Assembly: GCA_016717145.1 (NCBI GenBank)
Contig: JADKGD010000004.1
Coordinates: 1 to 64,000, forward strand
DNA from: Saprospiraceae bacterium
GTDB lineage: Bacteria > Bacteroidota > Bacteroidia > Chitinophagales > Saprospiraceae
Direction of reading: 5' to 3'
Length of the DNA stretch: 64,000 bases
Program-made: the position numbers and the translations under genes
Notes under the pieces: generated by a model
The model's database searches: none
Told to the model about the DNA's origin: nothing
Seen by the model: only the letters and a program-made list of their open reading frames with translations
Shown: in pieces, positions 36,989-46,732 of the stretch
How the letters are laid out: each line of letters begins with the position of its first letter
Position numbering within the stretch: position 1 is the stretch's first letter

Positions 36989-37951
36989 GTGAAACAATTT
37001 AACACATTTATTTTATTTACCCTAATTGGTTTTTTATCCTGTTCAAAAGACGAAAAAATATTCATCCCTGATCAGAATGCTGTAATAAATCAAAAATTAA
37101 TTTTAGACAATATTTTAGGTTTGCCTAAAGTATTTGTCATTAATATTTCAGATGAGCCCTACTTTTTTAAAGATGAGTCAGGGAATGTGCTTGAAATACC
37201 TACTGATGCTTTGATCTCGTCTTCCACGGGCTTACCCGTACGAGGCGAAATAAAATTGATGTTTCAGGAAAATTCAATAGACAAATCGAAGCTTCTTAAT
37301 ATTCCTTCAACATCAGTTGACGGAAAACTATTCAATGCCTTGTTTACATTGAATCTTAGATTTTTTCAAAATGGAAAAGATTTGTCTATTTCAAAACCGA
37401 TAAATGTATACCTTCCTTCCGAATCTTCTAACCCATTACCATATTTATTTGAAAGCAAGACAGACAAAAGTGACAAATTCACATGGAAGCTGGATGAAAA
37501 TCCTATTGAGGGTTTAAAATTTTCGGAGTGGAGACTTAATTATCTTGAAAGTATAATAACCATTAAGGGTTATAAAATTTCTGTAACCAATAATAATCAA
37601 TGGTATATCATCGGCGATATTTCAGATCATAATCTAGGCAATCCATATTCAATATGTGTACACCTGGATCATATGTTTAATAAAACAAATAGTCTGGTTT
37701 ATTTTGTCGCCAAAGACCAAAATATCGTGCTGAAACTTGAGCCGATTTCAGAAAATTCATGGGAGTTTTGTGAAAAAAATATTACTTTTTCTTCAGGTAT
37801 AAAGGGCAATTTTGTAGTAATTTCTGACCTCGGGTTAGCAAATTACTTTTTTGGCATGACAAATGTAGTATTAAGTGGTGATGTTGTTGTAGAGATTCAA
37901 TCCTCTCAACAATCCAACGAGCAAATAAAAGAGATGCTTAAGTCTCTGTAA
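36989..37951 (+). CDS. Hypothetical lipoprotein of the sigma-factor operon
   Basis: A 320-residue exported protein starting at GTG 36989. The leader ends in a lipobox GFLSC (Cys ~19), giving a lipid-anchored protein. The body is beta-rich with no motif I recognise; PTDALISSSTGLPVRGEIKL near residue 75 resembles ZU5-like or carboxypeptidase-regulatory-like segments of Bacteroidetes lipoproteins. It lies 76 bases after the sigma/membrane gene pair and is followed by a strong terminator at 37991-38031, so the three genes form one unit. Confidence 0.75.
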   Translation: MKQFNTFILFTLIGFLSCSKDEKIFIPDQNAVINQKLILDNILGLPKVFVINISDEPYFFKDESGNVLEIPTDALISSSTGLPVRGEIKLMFQENSIDKSKLLNIPSTSVDGKLFNALFTLNLRFFQNGKDLSISKPINVYLPSESSNPLPYLFESKTDKSDKFTWKLDENPIEGLKFSEWRLNYLESIITIKGYKISVTNNNQWYIIGDISDHNLGNPYSICVHLDHMFNKTNSLVYFVAKDQNIVLKLEPISENSWEFCEKNITFSSGIKGNFVVISDLGLANYFFGMTNVVLSGDVVVEIQSSQQSNEQIKEMLKSL

Positions 37952-37990
37952 GATAAAATACAATTGTATTTTTATTCGTAAATGGGAACC

Positions 37991-38031
37991 GCCTGTCTGA
38001 GGTAAAAGAATTTCAGGCAGGCATTTTTTTT
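37991..38031 (+). terminator. Rho-independent terminator after the sigma-factor operon
   Basis: GCCTGTCTGA (37991-38000) pairs with TCAGGCAGGC (38013-38022), with one G-T wobble and a 12-base loop, followed by A and eight T residues. Confidence 0.85.
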
Positions 38032-38088
38032 GTCCTAAATAACCAATCGATTCATTAATTCAAGTATCAATATGGTATAATAAGGCGC

Positions 38089-38125
38089 AAAAAAAAGTCG
38101 AAACACATTACTGAGATTCGACTTT
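38089..38125 (-). terminator. Rho-independent terminator after atpC
   Basis: On the minus strand AAAGTCGAA (38125-38117) pairs with TTCGACTTT (38102-38094) and runs directly into a T tract ending at 38089. It lies 22 bases beyond the atpC stop. Confidence 0.85.
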
Positions 38126-38146
38126 CAAAATATTTTATTTTTGTAT

Positions 38147-38395
38147 CTATTCCTTTATACTCTGTACCATTAAAGAAACCTCATTCTTCAGTACTTCTAT
38201 AAATCCTTTCTGAATTTTAAATGTCTTTTTTTCACCTTTCATATCCAATATCCGAACATCGCCTTTGCCCAGAGCGGCAACTATAGGTGCGTGATTATTA
38301 AGGATTTCAAACTGACCATTTATACCAGGAACTTTAACTGAACTGATTTCTCCGTTGAATATTTCCTTCTCTGGTGTCAAAACTATTAAATTCAT
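38147..38395 (-). CDS. atpC: ATP synthase epsilon subunit
   Basis: An 82-residue F1 epsilon subunit: LIVLTPEKEIFNGEISSVKV, the VPGINGQFEILNNHAPIVAAL turn and a closing beta strand. Only the N-terminal beta-sandwich is present; the helical C-terminal hairpin of longer homologues is missing, which is usual in Bacteroidetes. It is transcribed with atpD, 34 bases upstream, and ends at a strong terminator. It couples the rotor to the catalytic head. Confidence 0.95.
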   Translation of the reverse strand: MNLIVLTPEKEIFNGEISSVKVPGINGQFEILNNHAPIVAALGKGDVRILDMKGEKKTFKIQKGFIEVLKNEVSLMVQSIKE

Positions 38396-38429
38396 AAAAT
38401 ACTATTTAAACAGGTTAAAACAATTCAGT

Positions 38430-39950
38430 TTAGGCATTTGCTTCAGCATCAGCGATCATTTTCTCTCCGGCAATAAATACATCTTCAATAGTGCCTTTAA
38501 GATTAAATGCTGCTTCAGGGTATTTATCCAATTCGCCATCCATAATCATATTAAAACCTTTTATAGTATCTTCTATTGGCACCAATACACCTGGGATACC
38601 TGTAAATTGCTCTGCAACGTGAAATGGCTGAGACAGGAATCTCTGAACTTTTCTAGCACGGTATACAACCATCTTATCTTCTTCAGAAAGCTCTTCCATT
38701 CCCAGAATGGCTATGATGTCCTGGAGTTCGTTATATCTTTGTAAAATCATTTTTACCCGTTGTGCAGTATTATAGTGTTCTTCACCAATTATCGCCGGAT
38801 CAAGAATTCTGGATGTTGAATCCAATGGGTCCACCGCAGGGTAAATACCCAAAGAAGCAATCTTTCTGCTCAATACTGTCGTAGCGTCAAGGTGTGCAAA
38901 TGTAGTAGCCGGTGCTGGGTCAGTCAAGTCATCAGCAGGTACATATACAGCCTGAACAGAAGTAATTGATCCTCTTTTGGTTGACGTAATTCTTTCCTGC
39001 ATTGTACCCATTTCTGTAGCCAAAGTTGGTTGGTAACCTACTGCTGACGGCATACGTCCAAGTAGCGCAGATACTTCTGAACCCGCTTGGGTAAATCTGA
39101 ATATGTTATCAATAAAAAACAGGATGTCTTTGCCCCCATTAGGATCGCTCATATCCCCATCTCTGTAGTATTCTGCCAATGTAAGTCCTGAAAGTGCTAC
39201 CCGGGCTCTTGCACCTGGTGGTTCATTCATCTGTCCAAAAACGAAAGTAGCTTTTGATTCTTTAAGACTTTCTTTACTTACTTTACTTAGATCCCAACCG
39301 CCTTCTTCCATAGAATGCATAAAATCAGGACCATAATTAATAATCCCTGATTCAAGCATTTCCCTCAAAAGGTCATTACCTTCTCTAGTACGCTCACCAA
39401 CACCGGCAAACACAGAAATACCATCATATCCTTTTGCAATGTTATTTATCAGTTCCTGAATTAACACGGTCTTGCCTACACCTGCACCACCAAAAAGACC
39501 AATTTTACCACCTTTAGAATATGGCTCAATAAGGTCGATTACCTTAATTCCGGTATACAATACTTCATTTTCAGTAGAAAGATCTTCAAATCTTGGTGGC
39601 TTATTATGAATGCTGTATGTTTTTGTTCTGTCAAGTGGTGCCAAACCATCAATAGGTTCGCCTACTACATTAAATACCCTACCCTTTATCTGGTCACCTA
39701 CAGGCATAGCTATTGGTTCGCCCATATCAACTACATCCATTCCTCTGGTTAGACCATCAGTAGAATCCATTGAAACCGCTCTCACACTATCTTCACCTAA
39801 ATGTTGCTGAACCTCCAGGATAAGGATTTCACCATTCTGTCTTTTAATTGATAATGCGTTAAGTATTTCAGGTAATTTACTATTTGCACCTGCAAAACTT
39901 ACGTCGACAACCGGTCCGATGATTTGTTTAATATGCCCTATATTAGCCAT
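38430..39950 (-). CDS. atpD: ATP synthase subunit beta
   Basis: A 506-residue catalytic F1 subunit. The P-loop is GGAGVGKTVL, the DELSEED-like segment reads MEELSEEDKMVVYRARKVQR, and the ATP-synthase alpha/beta signature is PAVDPLDSTS. It forms ATP from ADP and phosphate at the cytoplasmic face. With atpC it forms a two-gene operon apart from the remaining atp genes, a known Bacteroidetes layout. Confidence 0.98.
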   Translation of the reverse strand: MANIGHIKQIIGPVVDVSFAGANSKLPEILNALSIKRQNGEILILEVQQHLGEDSVRAVSMDSTDGLTRGMDVVDMGEPIAMPVGDQIKGRVFNVVGEPIDGLAPLDRTKTYSIHNKPPRFEDLSTENEVLYTGIKVIDLIEPYSKGGKIGLFGGAGVGKTVLIQELINNIAKGYDGISVFAGVGERTREGNDLLREMLESGIINYGPDFMHSMEEGGWDLSKVSKESLKESKATFVFGQMNEPPGARARVALSGLTLAEYYRDGDMSDPNGGKDILFFIDNIFRFTQAGSEVSALLGRMPSAVGYQPTLATEMGTMQERITSTKRGSITSVQAVYVPADDLTDPAPATTFAHLDATTVLSRKIASLGIYPAVDPLDSTSRILDPAIIGEEHYNTAQRVKMILQRYNELQDIIAILGMEELSEEDKMVVYRARKVQRFLSQPFHVAEQFTGIPGVLVPIEDTIKGFNMIMDGELDKYPEAAFNLKGTIEDVFIAGEKMIADAEANA

Positions 39951-40416
39951 GATATTATGAAGTATTTAGAATGAATTTTAGTTATTTTTAAAAATCGGCA
40001 CAAAGATAATCTTAATTCTTTTATTATGAAGCTTTTAAATATATTTTGATTTAATTTCCAATAATAAATAATCACATATGCCAATATAAATTTTGTGATA
40101 CCATGACTACGAAAAATTCTCAATTATATAATGAGCATTTTACTTTACTTTTATTAATATAGTTTAGATTTCTATAATTATTTATTCTAATAATAGATTT
40201 AAAAAAATTCATTAAATGTCAATGTTAGAATTCAAAAACATTAGTTCTTTTGTCATATGAAAAGATATTAAGAACGTCTCCTTTGTTTATTTTGACTAAA
40301 GACAAATTTTTTATCAAATTACTACAAATCTCAAAATGCGCAAAAACTGGAAAACTAGCTTACATATTGTATTGTAATTTAAGCGTATTTAAATAAAATT
40401 AAGATGAATAAAAAAA
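39951..40416. other. 466-base gap upstream of atpD
   Basis: Very AT-rich, no gene. The -7 box at 40001-40008 is the only supported element. The right half lies downstream of the sugar symporter gene and shows no clear terminator. Confidence 0.45.
40001..40008 (-). promoter_or_regulatory. Putative -7 box for atpD-atpC
   Basis: TATCTTTG on the minus strand, about 50 bases upstream of the atpD ATG. Confidence 0.5.
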
Positions 40417-41844
40417 TTAAAGCCTTGCATTTCTATTCGACAATTCGGTTTTAATCTCTTTTGCCTTCTCTTCAGTCAAATCATAATCCTTCATTACCCA
40501 CATAGCTATCAATGTTCCGGTAATTGGAACTGCAGAGTAAAAAAATCTCAGGCCGGAAACAGCACCATCGGCTTGTGTTGCCACATCAGGGTGAAAGTCT
40601 ACTAAAGTCATAATTGCTCCCGTCAATAAGCCTGCTATGGCAAAACCAAACTTTACCATCCACCAGTAAATGGCTCCAAAAATCCCTTCTCTTCGTTTAT
40701 TTGAACTAAGTTCATCCAAATCACAAACATCCGCCGTCATAGACATCATCAGCGTAAACAAACTTCCTATTCCAAAAGAAAAGAATGGCAGACCAAACAG
40801 AAACATATATGGTTTGCCGGGAATGAATAGAAACCAAAGTAAAATATATCCAATAATAGAAATGCCCTGAGCCAACAAAAAAGCATTCTTTTTTCCCATT
40901 TTCTTTGACATCTTGGCTACAATAGGTATGACCAAAAAAGTAGTAGCTAATGCACCAAAACTTCCAAAGAGTGTGGGCCAAATACCAGCAGCCCCGGCAT
41001 CGCCATTAAAAAGATAGTAAACAACAATAAAAAATGAAAAGCTTGCTACTGTATTAAAAGCGTTAAAAATGAAGAAAGTCGCAATACATAACTTTCTAAA
41101 AGGCAAATAACTAAATGCTTCTTTAAAACCTTTTAATATTTCCTTCATACTACCACCAATAGTTCCAAACGTCAAGGGTGCAAAACTCTCTTCATTTATT
41201 GTTGATTTACCTTTTATAAAGATGGCCGGAATCATTGCCAGGACCATAAAAATAAAACCTACCCAAATGGCAAGTGTTCTTGTAGCTGTATCTGCATTCG
41301 GAAACCAGTCGGGATCGTACATCACTACCCAAAACCACGGAGCAATAACCCACGCCCACTGACCTATCCATTGAGCTATAGCCATAATATTGGTCCGCTC
41401 GTGAAAATCATCACTCATCTCATAACCCATGGCTACGTAGGGCACACTAAAAATTGTCAATCCAAGATAGAACATAAACGACCACAATAAGAAATAGATA
41501 AAATTATAATTTAACCCGTTTTCACGATACAATTGCCACATAATAATGAAGGAGAGGCCCATAATGAGCGCCCCAATAAATACATAATGTCTGCGTCTTC
41601 CCCATTTAGATCTTGTATTGTCAGAAATAAAACCCATTATTGGATCCGTGACCGCGTCAAACACCCTTGGAAGAAAAAATAATATGCCCCACATCCAGGC
41701 TGGAAAGCCAAGATCTTGAACCAACACAACCATAAAAATACCTAAGGCTGCTGGAAACATTTGATTGGCTAACATACCTAAACCAAATGCGATTTTTTGG
41801 CCCATTGGAACTATATTTTTTGGGCTTACTGAATTTTCTGACAT
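40417..41844 (-). CDS. GPH-family sugar:cation symporter (MFS)
   Basis: A 475-residue inner membrane transporter with 12 predicted helices. The glycoside-pentoside-hexuronide signature is clear: FLPRVFDAVTDPIMGFISDN followed by TRSKWGRRRHYVFIG, and FSVPYVAMGYEMSDDFHERT in the next cytoplasmic loop. Such carriers take up glycosides with H+ or Na+. ATG 41844 is chosen over the GTG at 41892. As the last gene of the glucan locus, 79 bases after the GH17-like gene, it is the likely carrier of beta-1,3-gluco-oligosaccharides to the cytoplasm. Confidence 0.92.
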   Translation of the reverse strand: MSENSVSPKNIVPMGQKIAFGLGMLANQMFPAALGIFMVVLVQDLGFPAWMWGILFFLPRVFDAVTDPIMGFISDNTRSKWGRRRHYVFIGALIMGLSFIIMWQLYRENGLNYNFIYFLLWSFMFYLGLTIFSVPYVAMGYEMSDDFHERTNIMAIAQWIGQWAWVIAPWFWVVMYDPDWFPNADTATRTLAIWVGFIFMVLAMIPAIFIKGKSTINEESFAPLTFGTIGGSMKEILKGFKEAFSYLPFRKLCIATFFIFNAFNTVASFSFFIVVYYLFNGDAGAAGIWPTLFGSFGALATTFLVIPIVAKMSKKMGKKNAFLLAQGISIIGYILLWFLFIPGKPYMFLFGLPFFSFGIGSLFTLMMSMTADVCDLDELSSNKRREGIFGAIYWWMVKFGFAIAGLLTGAIMTLVDFHPDVATQADGAVSGLRFFYSAVPITGTLIAMWVMKDYDLTEEKAKEIKTELSNRNARL

Positions 41845-41923
41845 ATTACTAAGTTTTTGTTTTTTAAATATATTTATTTTAAAAGCACACACAAAATATT
41901 ATTATTGATAAATAATTTCTGAA

Positions 41924-43225
41924 TTAATAGTTTTTGCCAGATTTTTTTCTATCTTTTATTTCCATTTCTGTAGGTGGCACCTTAACATTTTTCATTAAAG
42001 AATCCAAGCTACCTCCATATGTTTTAGTTATGGGTTTTCCATCCCGTTCTAATCCTTTAAAAACACCTGCATCAACCATATCCCATATTGCATACTTGGC
42101 CTGTCCAGCCAAATTTATAAGCCCAAAATGATTTTCAGAATCTGAGGGATTGGCGGCATTTTTCCATTGCTCGTCAAATGCTTCGAAATAAAAACAGGAC
42201 ATTCCTTTTTCATTAGTCCATTTTCTCATTGCCTTAAAGTAAAGGGCTGATTTATACTCATCAACAGCTCTCGATCCGGTATCTCCATATTGTTCATTAG
42301 ATACAGAAGCCCAGCCAGTTTCCCCAATATGGATTGGTTTCTCAACATGGGTGCTTTTCATATATTTTACTACGCCATCATATTGTGCAATAGCATAATT
42401 TCTGGCCCTAATCATGGCAGCATCTATTTTTTTCTTATCAGACATATTTTCTTCCTCCATTCTGACCCCCCAAAAATCAGGATTGTAGTGTGTGTCGAGC
42501 ATGGGATAAGTATGCATAGAAATAAAATCCACCGCCTTTATTAATTTGTTCAGCGCTTCAACATGGTACTCACTTCCGCCTCCACCCCATGATGCAAAAT
42601 TGTCAGAACTTGTGATCCATATTTCTTTATGCAACCCTCCTTTTTTCTTTAGATCCTGTAGGTGATTGACCCAATTGAGTATAATATCAGGTTCAACAAA
42701 ATAACCTGATGCCCATTTGACCATAGCTTCATTCCCTACAGTTATCATTTTTACGATATCAGGATATTGGTTGGCTAAAACGATCACTCGTTCTATTTCG
42801 CCTGAATTTTTGTCACTTTCCTGTGAATGAACAGGAGATGCTGTCCAGGCATTTTTACAATCTATCCATGCGCCCAACATAACATACATTTCAAAATCCG
42901 GATTCTCTTTTTTTATTTCTGTGATGGCCTTTAATATATTTCCTGCCTCAGCAAATTGTACATTATAAGTTTTTAATAACTTAATGCCCATTGCAGAAAG
43001 TAATTTTATATCTTCTTTAAGTTCGGCAATTGAGGGCTGAGTATCTCTTGAAAGATGTCGATATCCACTATATGAAATGGCAAGGTACTTCTGATTTCCT
43101 AAGATTTCTGAGGTAGATTTGCTTCTTGATGTCGAAGATGTAGTCAAATGATGGTTACAGGAAAATAATAATAATAATAATATTCCCGGAACTATCGAAA
43201 CTACAAGAGACATTATTTTTTGCAT
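41924..43225 (-). CDS. GH17-like beta-1,3-glucanase lipoprotein
   Basis: A 433-residue exported lipoprotein (lipobox LLLLFSC, Cys ~23). The catalytic barrel follows: YLAISYSGYRHLSRDTQPSI, MGIKLLKTYNV, the acid/base MITVGNEAMVKWASGY near residue 180, DFISMHTYPMLDTHYN, and the nucleophile strand PIHIGETGWASVS near 320. The VGNE and GETGW pair is the GH17 pattern, a family acting on beta-1,3-glucans. It sits 37 bases after the phosphorylase gene in the same operon and probably works in the periplasm or at the cell surface. Confidence 0.88.
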   Translation of the reverse strand: MQKIMSLVVSIVPGILLLLLFSCNHHLTTSSTSRSKSTSEILGNQKYLAISYSGYRHLSRDTQPSIAELKEDIKLLSAMGIKLLKTYNVQFAEAGNILKAITEIKKENPDFEMYVMLGAWIDCKNAWTASPVHSQESDKNSGEIERVIVLANQYPDIVKMITVGNEAMVKWASGYFVEPDIILNWVNHLQDLKKKGGLHKEIWITSSDNFASWGGGGSEYHVEALNKLIKAVDFISMHTYPMLDTHYNPDFWGVRMEEENMSDKKKIDAAMIRARNYAIAQYDGVVKYMKSTHVEKPIHIGETGWASVSNEQYGDTGSRAVDEYKSALYFKAMRKWTNEKGMSCFYFEAFDEQWKNAANPSDSENHFGLINLAGQAKYAIWDMVDAGVFKGLERDGKPITKTYGGSLDSLMKNVKVPPTEMEIKDRKKSGKNY

Positions 43226-43262
43226 TGATTTTTTTTGCTATTCGATGATAGTGTTGGGTGAT

Positions 43263-46200
43263 TTAGTTTAGTAAGTTAGATTCCGGAATTAAGACAATAA
43301 TTTGCGACACCTCTCCTGTACGTGAAAATATTTTTTGACTTGTTTCTGTATCTAAATTTGATACGTAAAACATTTTTTTGGTACCATCATCGAAAAAAAC
43401 TTCCAAACCATTTTTATCTGCTATCTTATATATTACCGGAACCTGACAATATGTAAAAAACAATGAATCGGGCTCTAAAATTACATCTTTTTGTTCACCA
43501 TGTACATCAAAATAGGTGTAAGTTCTTGCTTCTGTCAAAAACTCGTCTTTCATTAATATACCCGGTGAAAAATACAAATTTCCACCTGTAACCTGAATAC
43601 CCAATTCGCTAAATCTGATCAAAACATCTTCTTTGACCTGACCAGTCATCCCCGGTTGCTGGGCACCTCTATGACCTGGTGTATGTGAATAGGCATCAGT
43701 AGGAAAAGCTCCATACAATTGAGGTGATTTATGAAGACCTATACCATGACCGATGGCCTTGTAATGTTTGACCAATCGACGGACAAATTCTTTATCGTCC
43801 TGGGCATTGATTGCTTTCAGACATACTTCCTGAACTGCCAAATGCAATTTGGAAACCATATGCCAGTATATAGAACCCAGTCCTTCGTATGCATAAAAAG
43901 TACCTGATCTTCCCGTAAAAGCAATATGGTTAAATACATCTTCAAAAATCTGCAAAACAGCATTTTTATCTTTTTCTAATAAAGACTTATACTTTTCCGG
44001 ATTTAGCCCGGCTAAGCCCGCCTTTAGATCATTGGCATTTTTGAAATTCCCATTGAAGTGATAATTACCATTTATATCTTTATTGATGACCTGAAGATTA
44101 TTATCCCTAACCAAGGTAAGCAGCAACTCTGAAGCATGCACAAGGTCTTGCGGAATGGTATTCTTGTCTAAAAACTTTGGCAATGCCTTGTTGGGGTACA
44201 GCATATAACTATTTTGGTCTTCCCGGTATAAAGCACTATTTCTCATAGCATCCAGCAATTGCAAAGTACTTTGACTGGTCAGATATCCCGAACTAAGGAC
44301 TGCGACTTGTCCTTCAAGCATCTCGCTCAGATTGGTGATGGCTATGCCTTTGTCATGAAGCTTCATCAGATTATAGGCATGATATAATCCATCTCCTCTT
44401 CGATTTGAATCGATGGTGTGATCAAGATATCTTAGTGTGACGGCAATAAAGTCGGAAATACTTTTTTGAGATAAAGATGCCTTTACACCAGTGAAGCCAT
44501 TCCCATAAATAGTCTCCCTATAATCACTACCAGCCTGTCCCAACGCATCTGTAATGGTTTTTCGACTGGCATCATCAATGACTCCTGTTAAAAGGTGTTT
44601 TTGAAGGTCTAAAGTTTGTGAAAAAAAGCAATAAGTTCTTGAGAAATTACTACATCCTGCACTCCACTTTTTAACACCATATCATCAAAAAATGTAAAAA
44701 ATCTCCGTAAGTAATACAAAGTGACCATTGAAACACCATTGCCCACCAAAGCATTGTTAGCATCATTCCATTCAGGACGCTGAGTATTCATCCATATACC
44801 ACCTTCAGGTATAAAATTTGATAATTTAGATAAGACCATGGCAAAAATCTTTTCCATAAAATTGACATGGTAAATATCGTCTTTCTTGCTATTCATTAAT
44901 GCACCATCAGCACCTTTATTGATGACTAGATTCCTTGTGTTATGATCTGCATTGACATCAAAATGTATGGTGTTTTTTGGATCTACTACTATCTCAGCGT
45001 ATGATTTTATTCGATATGGTATATTTGCGTATACAAAATATTCGCTTTGTAAATAATTCGCTAAAATGTTTGGGTAATATTTGTCAGCAAATTCCAAAAA
45101 TTTCAAAAGGTAGATCACTTGATGGTCTCCCCAGTAACCAATATAAGACCATGGATTATCCGGTTCAATGGTTTCCCAATCAAAGCCATCTTTTGTAACC
45201 CGATAAGGATTATATCCATCGAAGGTAGAAGCATTGAGAAATTTAAAAATCATCCCTTCTATAAAATTTGGATAAGAGTGTGCCAAAGCCTCCCAATTTT
45301 GGAATATATCCCTCCAATTACCCTGGTAATCAAGAATTTTAGACCCGTCTACTTCACTTTGTGTATTAATGGAGAATCTGTTCCAGGGGCGACTTGGGTC
45401 GCCATGTCTACGACTGAATTTTAATGGCAAATACTCGATACACAACCTTTCTAAATCGATGTCGTTGACACCAGACAACCTTGACTTTAGATCAGATACT
45501 GAAAATTCCATTTCAAGATTGTCCAGGAAGGTTTTGTTTCTTATTGCTACAATTTTATTGGCTTTAGCCAAATATTGAATAAAGTCGCTTTTCTCAATCT
45601 GATAATTGTTATCGAATATGCCTCCTCGCATGATATTAAATAGCGTATTGGAAAAATGACGGCAATCTTTCAGAACATCGGCTGTACATTGCAGCCCATC
45701 AGAGGCAGCATTCAGTTTTATCAGATTTTTAGTTCCTCTTTCAATATCTTCTTCAATGATTTTGTCCAGATTTTCACTAGTGCTAATCAAATGTGACAGA
45801 CCTATTATCTGTTTATGATTTTGTCTGACATCTGCTATTATTTTCCACTTTATTTGGAATTTTTTGGAGAGCACAAGCTCCTTTGATACAAAATAAGCTC
45901 CCTTTTCTCCTTTTACATCGTACTCGTTAAATATCTCCTGAGATTTTCTGAAATTGGCCAATTGGATAGATGAAAGTAAATGTATCGTATCTTCTAGGCC
46001 GGTGGACCAAACTATATTAGCTTCCAGTGCTTCACTAGGCTCGGCTTTATCTACGATGATGGCACTAAGTGCAAAGATGCCCAAACCTGAAGTAGGCTCA
46101 AGTTCGCTCCGTTTGTATGCGTCTACTAAATTACTTGTAGAATTTTGTAAGTCACTACCCACGCCATATGGCATGATATTCTGTATACCGTCCAACATTT

Positions 46201-46732
46201 TTATGTCAAAATCAGTATCAGACATATTGATGAGCTCAGCTTTCTTTACGAAACCGAAGGTGCTGCTCGAATTCCATTGGTATCTGAAAATTAAACCCAA
46301 ATCGTGAAAGACTTCTTCAAAAACTACTTTATTGCCATAAAGATTTTTATACAAATTCCTGCTTAAGGCGTACTTATCATTAAATCTTTCTGAAAATGGC
46401 TCCCAAACAATAATTTCACCATCTTTCCGGATCTGAAAAACAGACTTACTACCTGTAATATCTGCCGCTTCTGTTATTTTATCATCCGTGTAATAGGGGA
46501 ATAAGGCAAAATCAGGGTTTTTGCGACCGGCCGAAAGTCCGCCGTTGCTGGATATAAACATCCAATGGTTGGCATCGCTTACTATGTTCATAAAAAATGG
46601 CCTGATCGTATCATGATTGACTATTTTAAAAAAACTTTCATTATCCAGCATGACCACATGCATTGCTACTATTTTTTTTTCTTGTCTTTCTGCTTTATTT
46701 GTTCCTGTATGCATACTTTCACTTATTATCAA
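43263..46732 (-). pseudogene. Large GH94-like/GH149-like beta-1,3-glucan phosphorylase, split by one frameshift
   Basis: Two frames make one ~1156-residue protein. Part 1 (46732-44609) starts MIISESMHTGTNKAER, with SNGGLSAGRKNPDFALFPYYT, GYWGDHQVIYLLKF and WMNTQRPEWNDANNALVGNG, the last resembling the acid/base region of GH94-clan phosphorylases. Part 2 resumes as LDLQKHLLTGVIDDASRKTI and ends at 43263. An A7 run at 44621-44627 (T7 on the coding strand) marks the break; one more base restores the frame. There is no signal peptide, so it is cytoplasmic. Size, motif and locus fit GH149 beta-1,3-glucan phosphorylases, releasing glucose-1-phosphate; GH161 is the alternative. The start overlaps the preceding gene by 14 bases. 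Confidence 0.8.

Noticed and set aside
44621..44627. Programmed ribosomal frameshifting at the T7 run of the phosphorylase (and at the A7 run of DPP IV)
   Set aside because: No obvious stimulatory hairpin or Shine-Dalgarno-like element nearby, and several unrelated genes show the same homopolymer pattern, which points to error or mutation.
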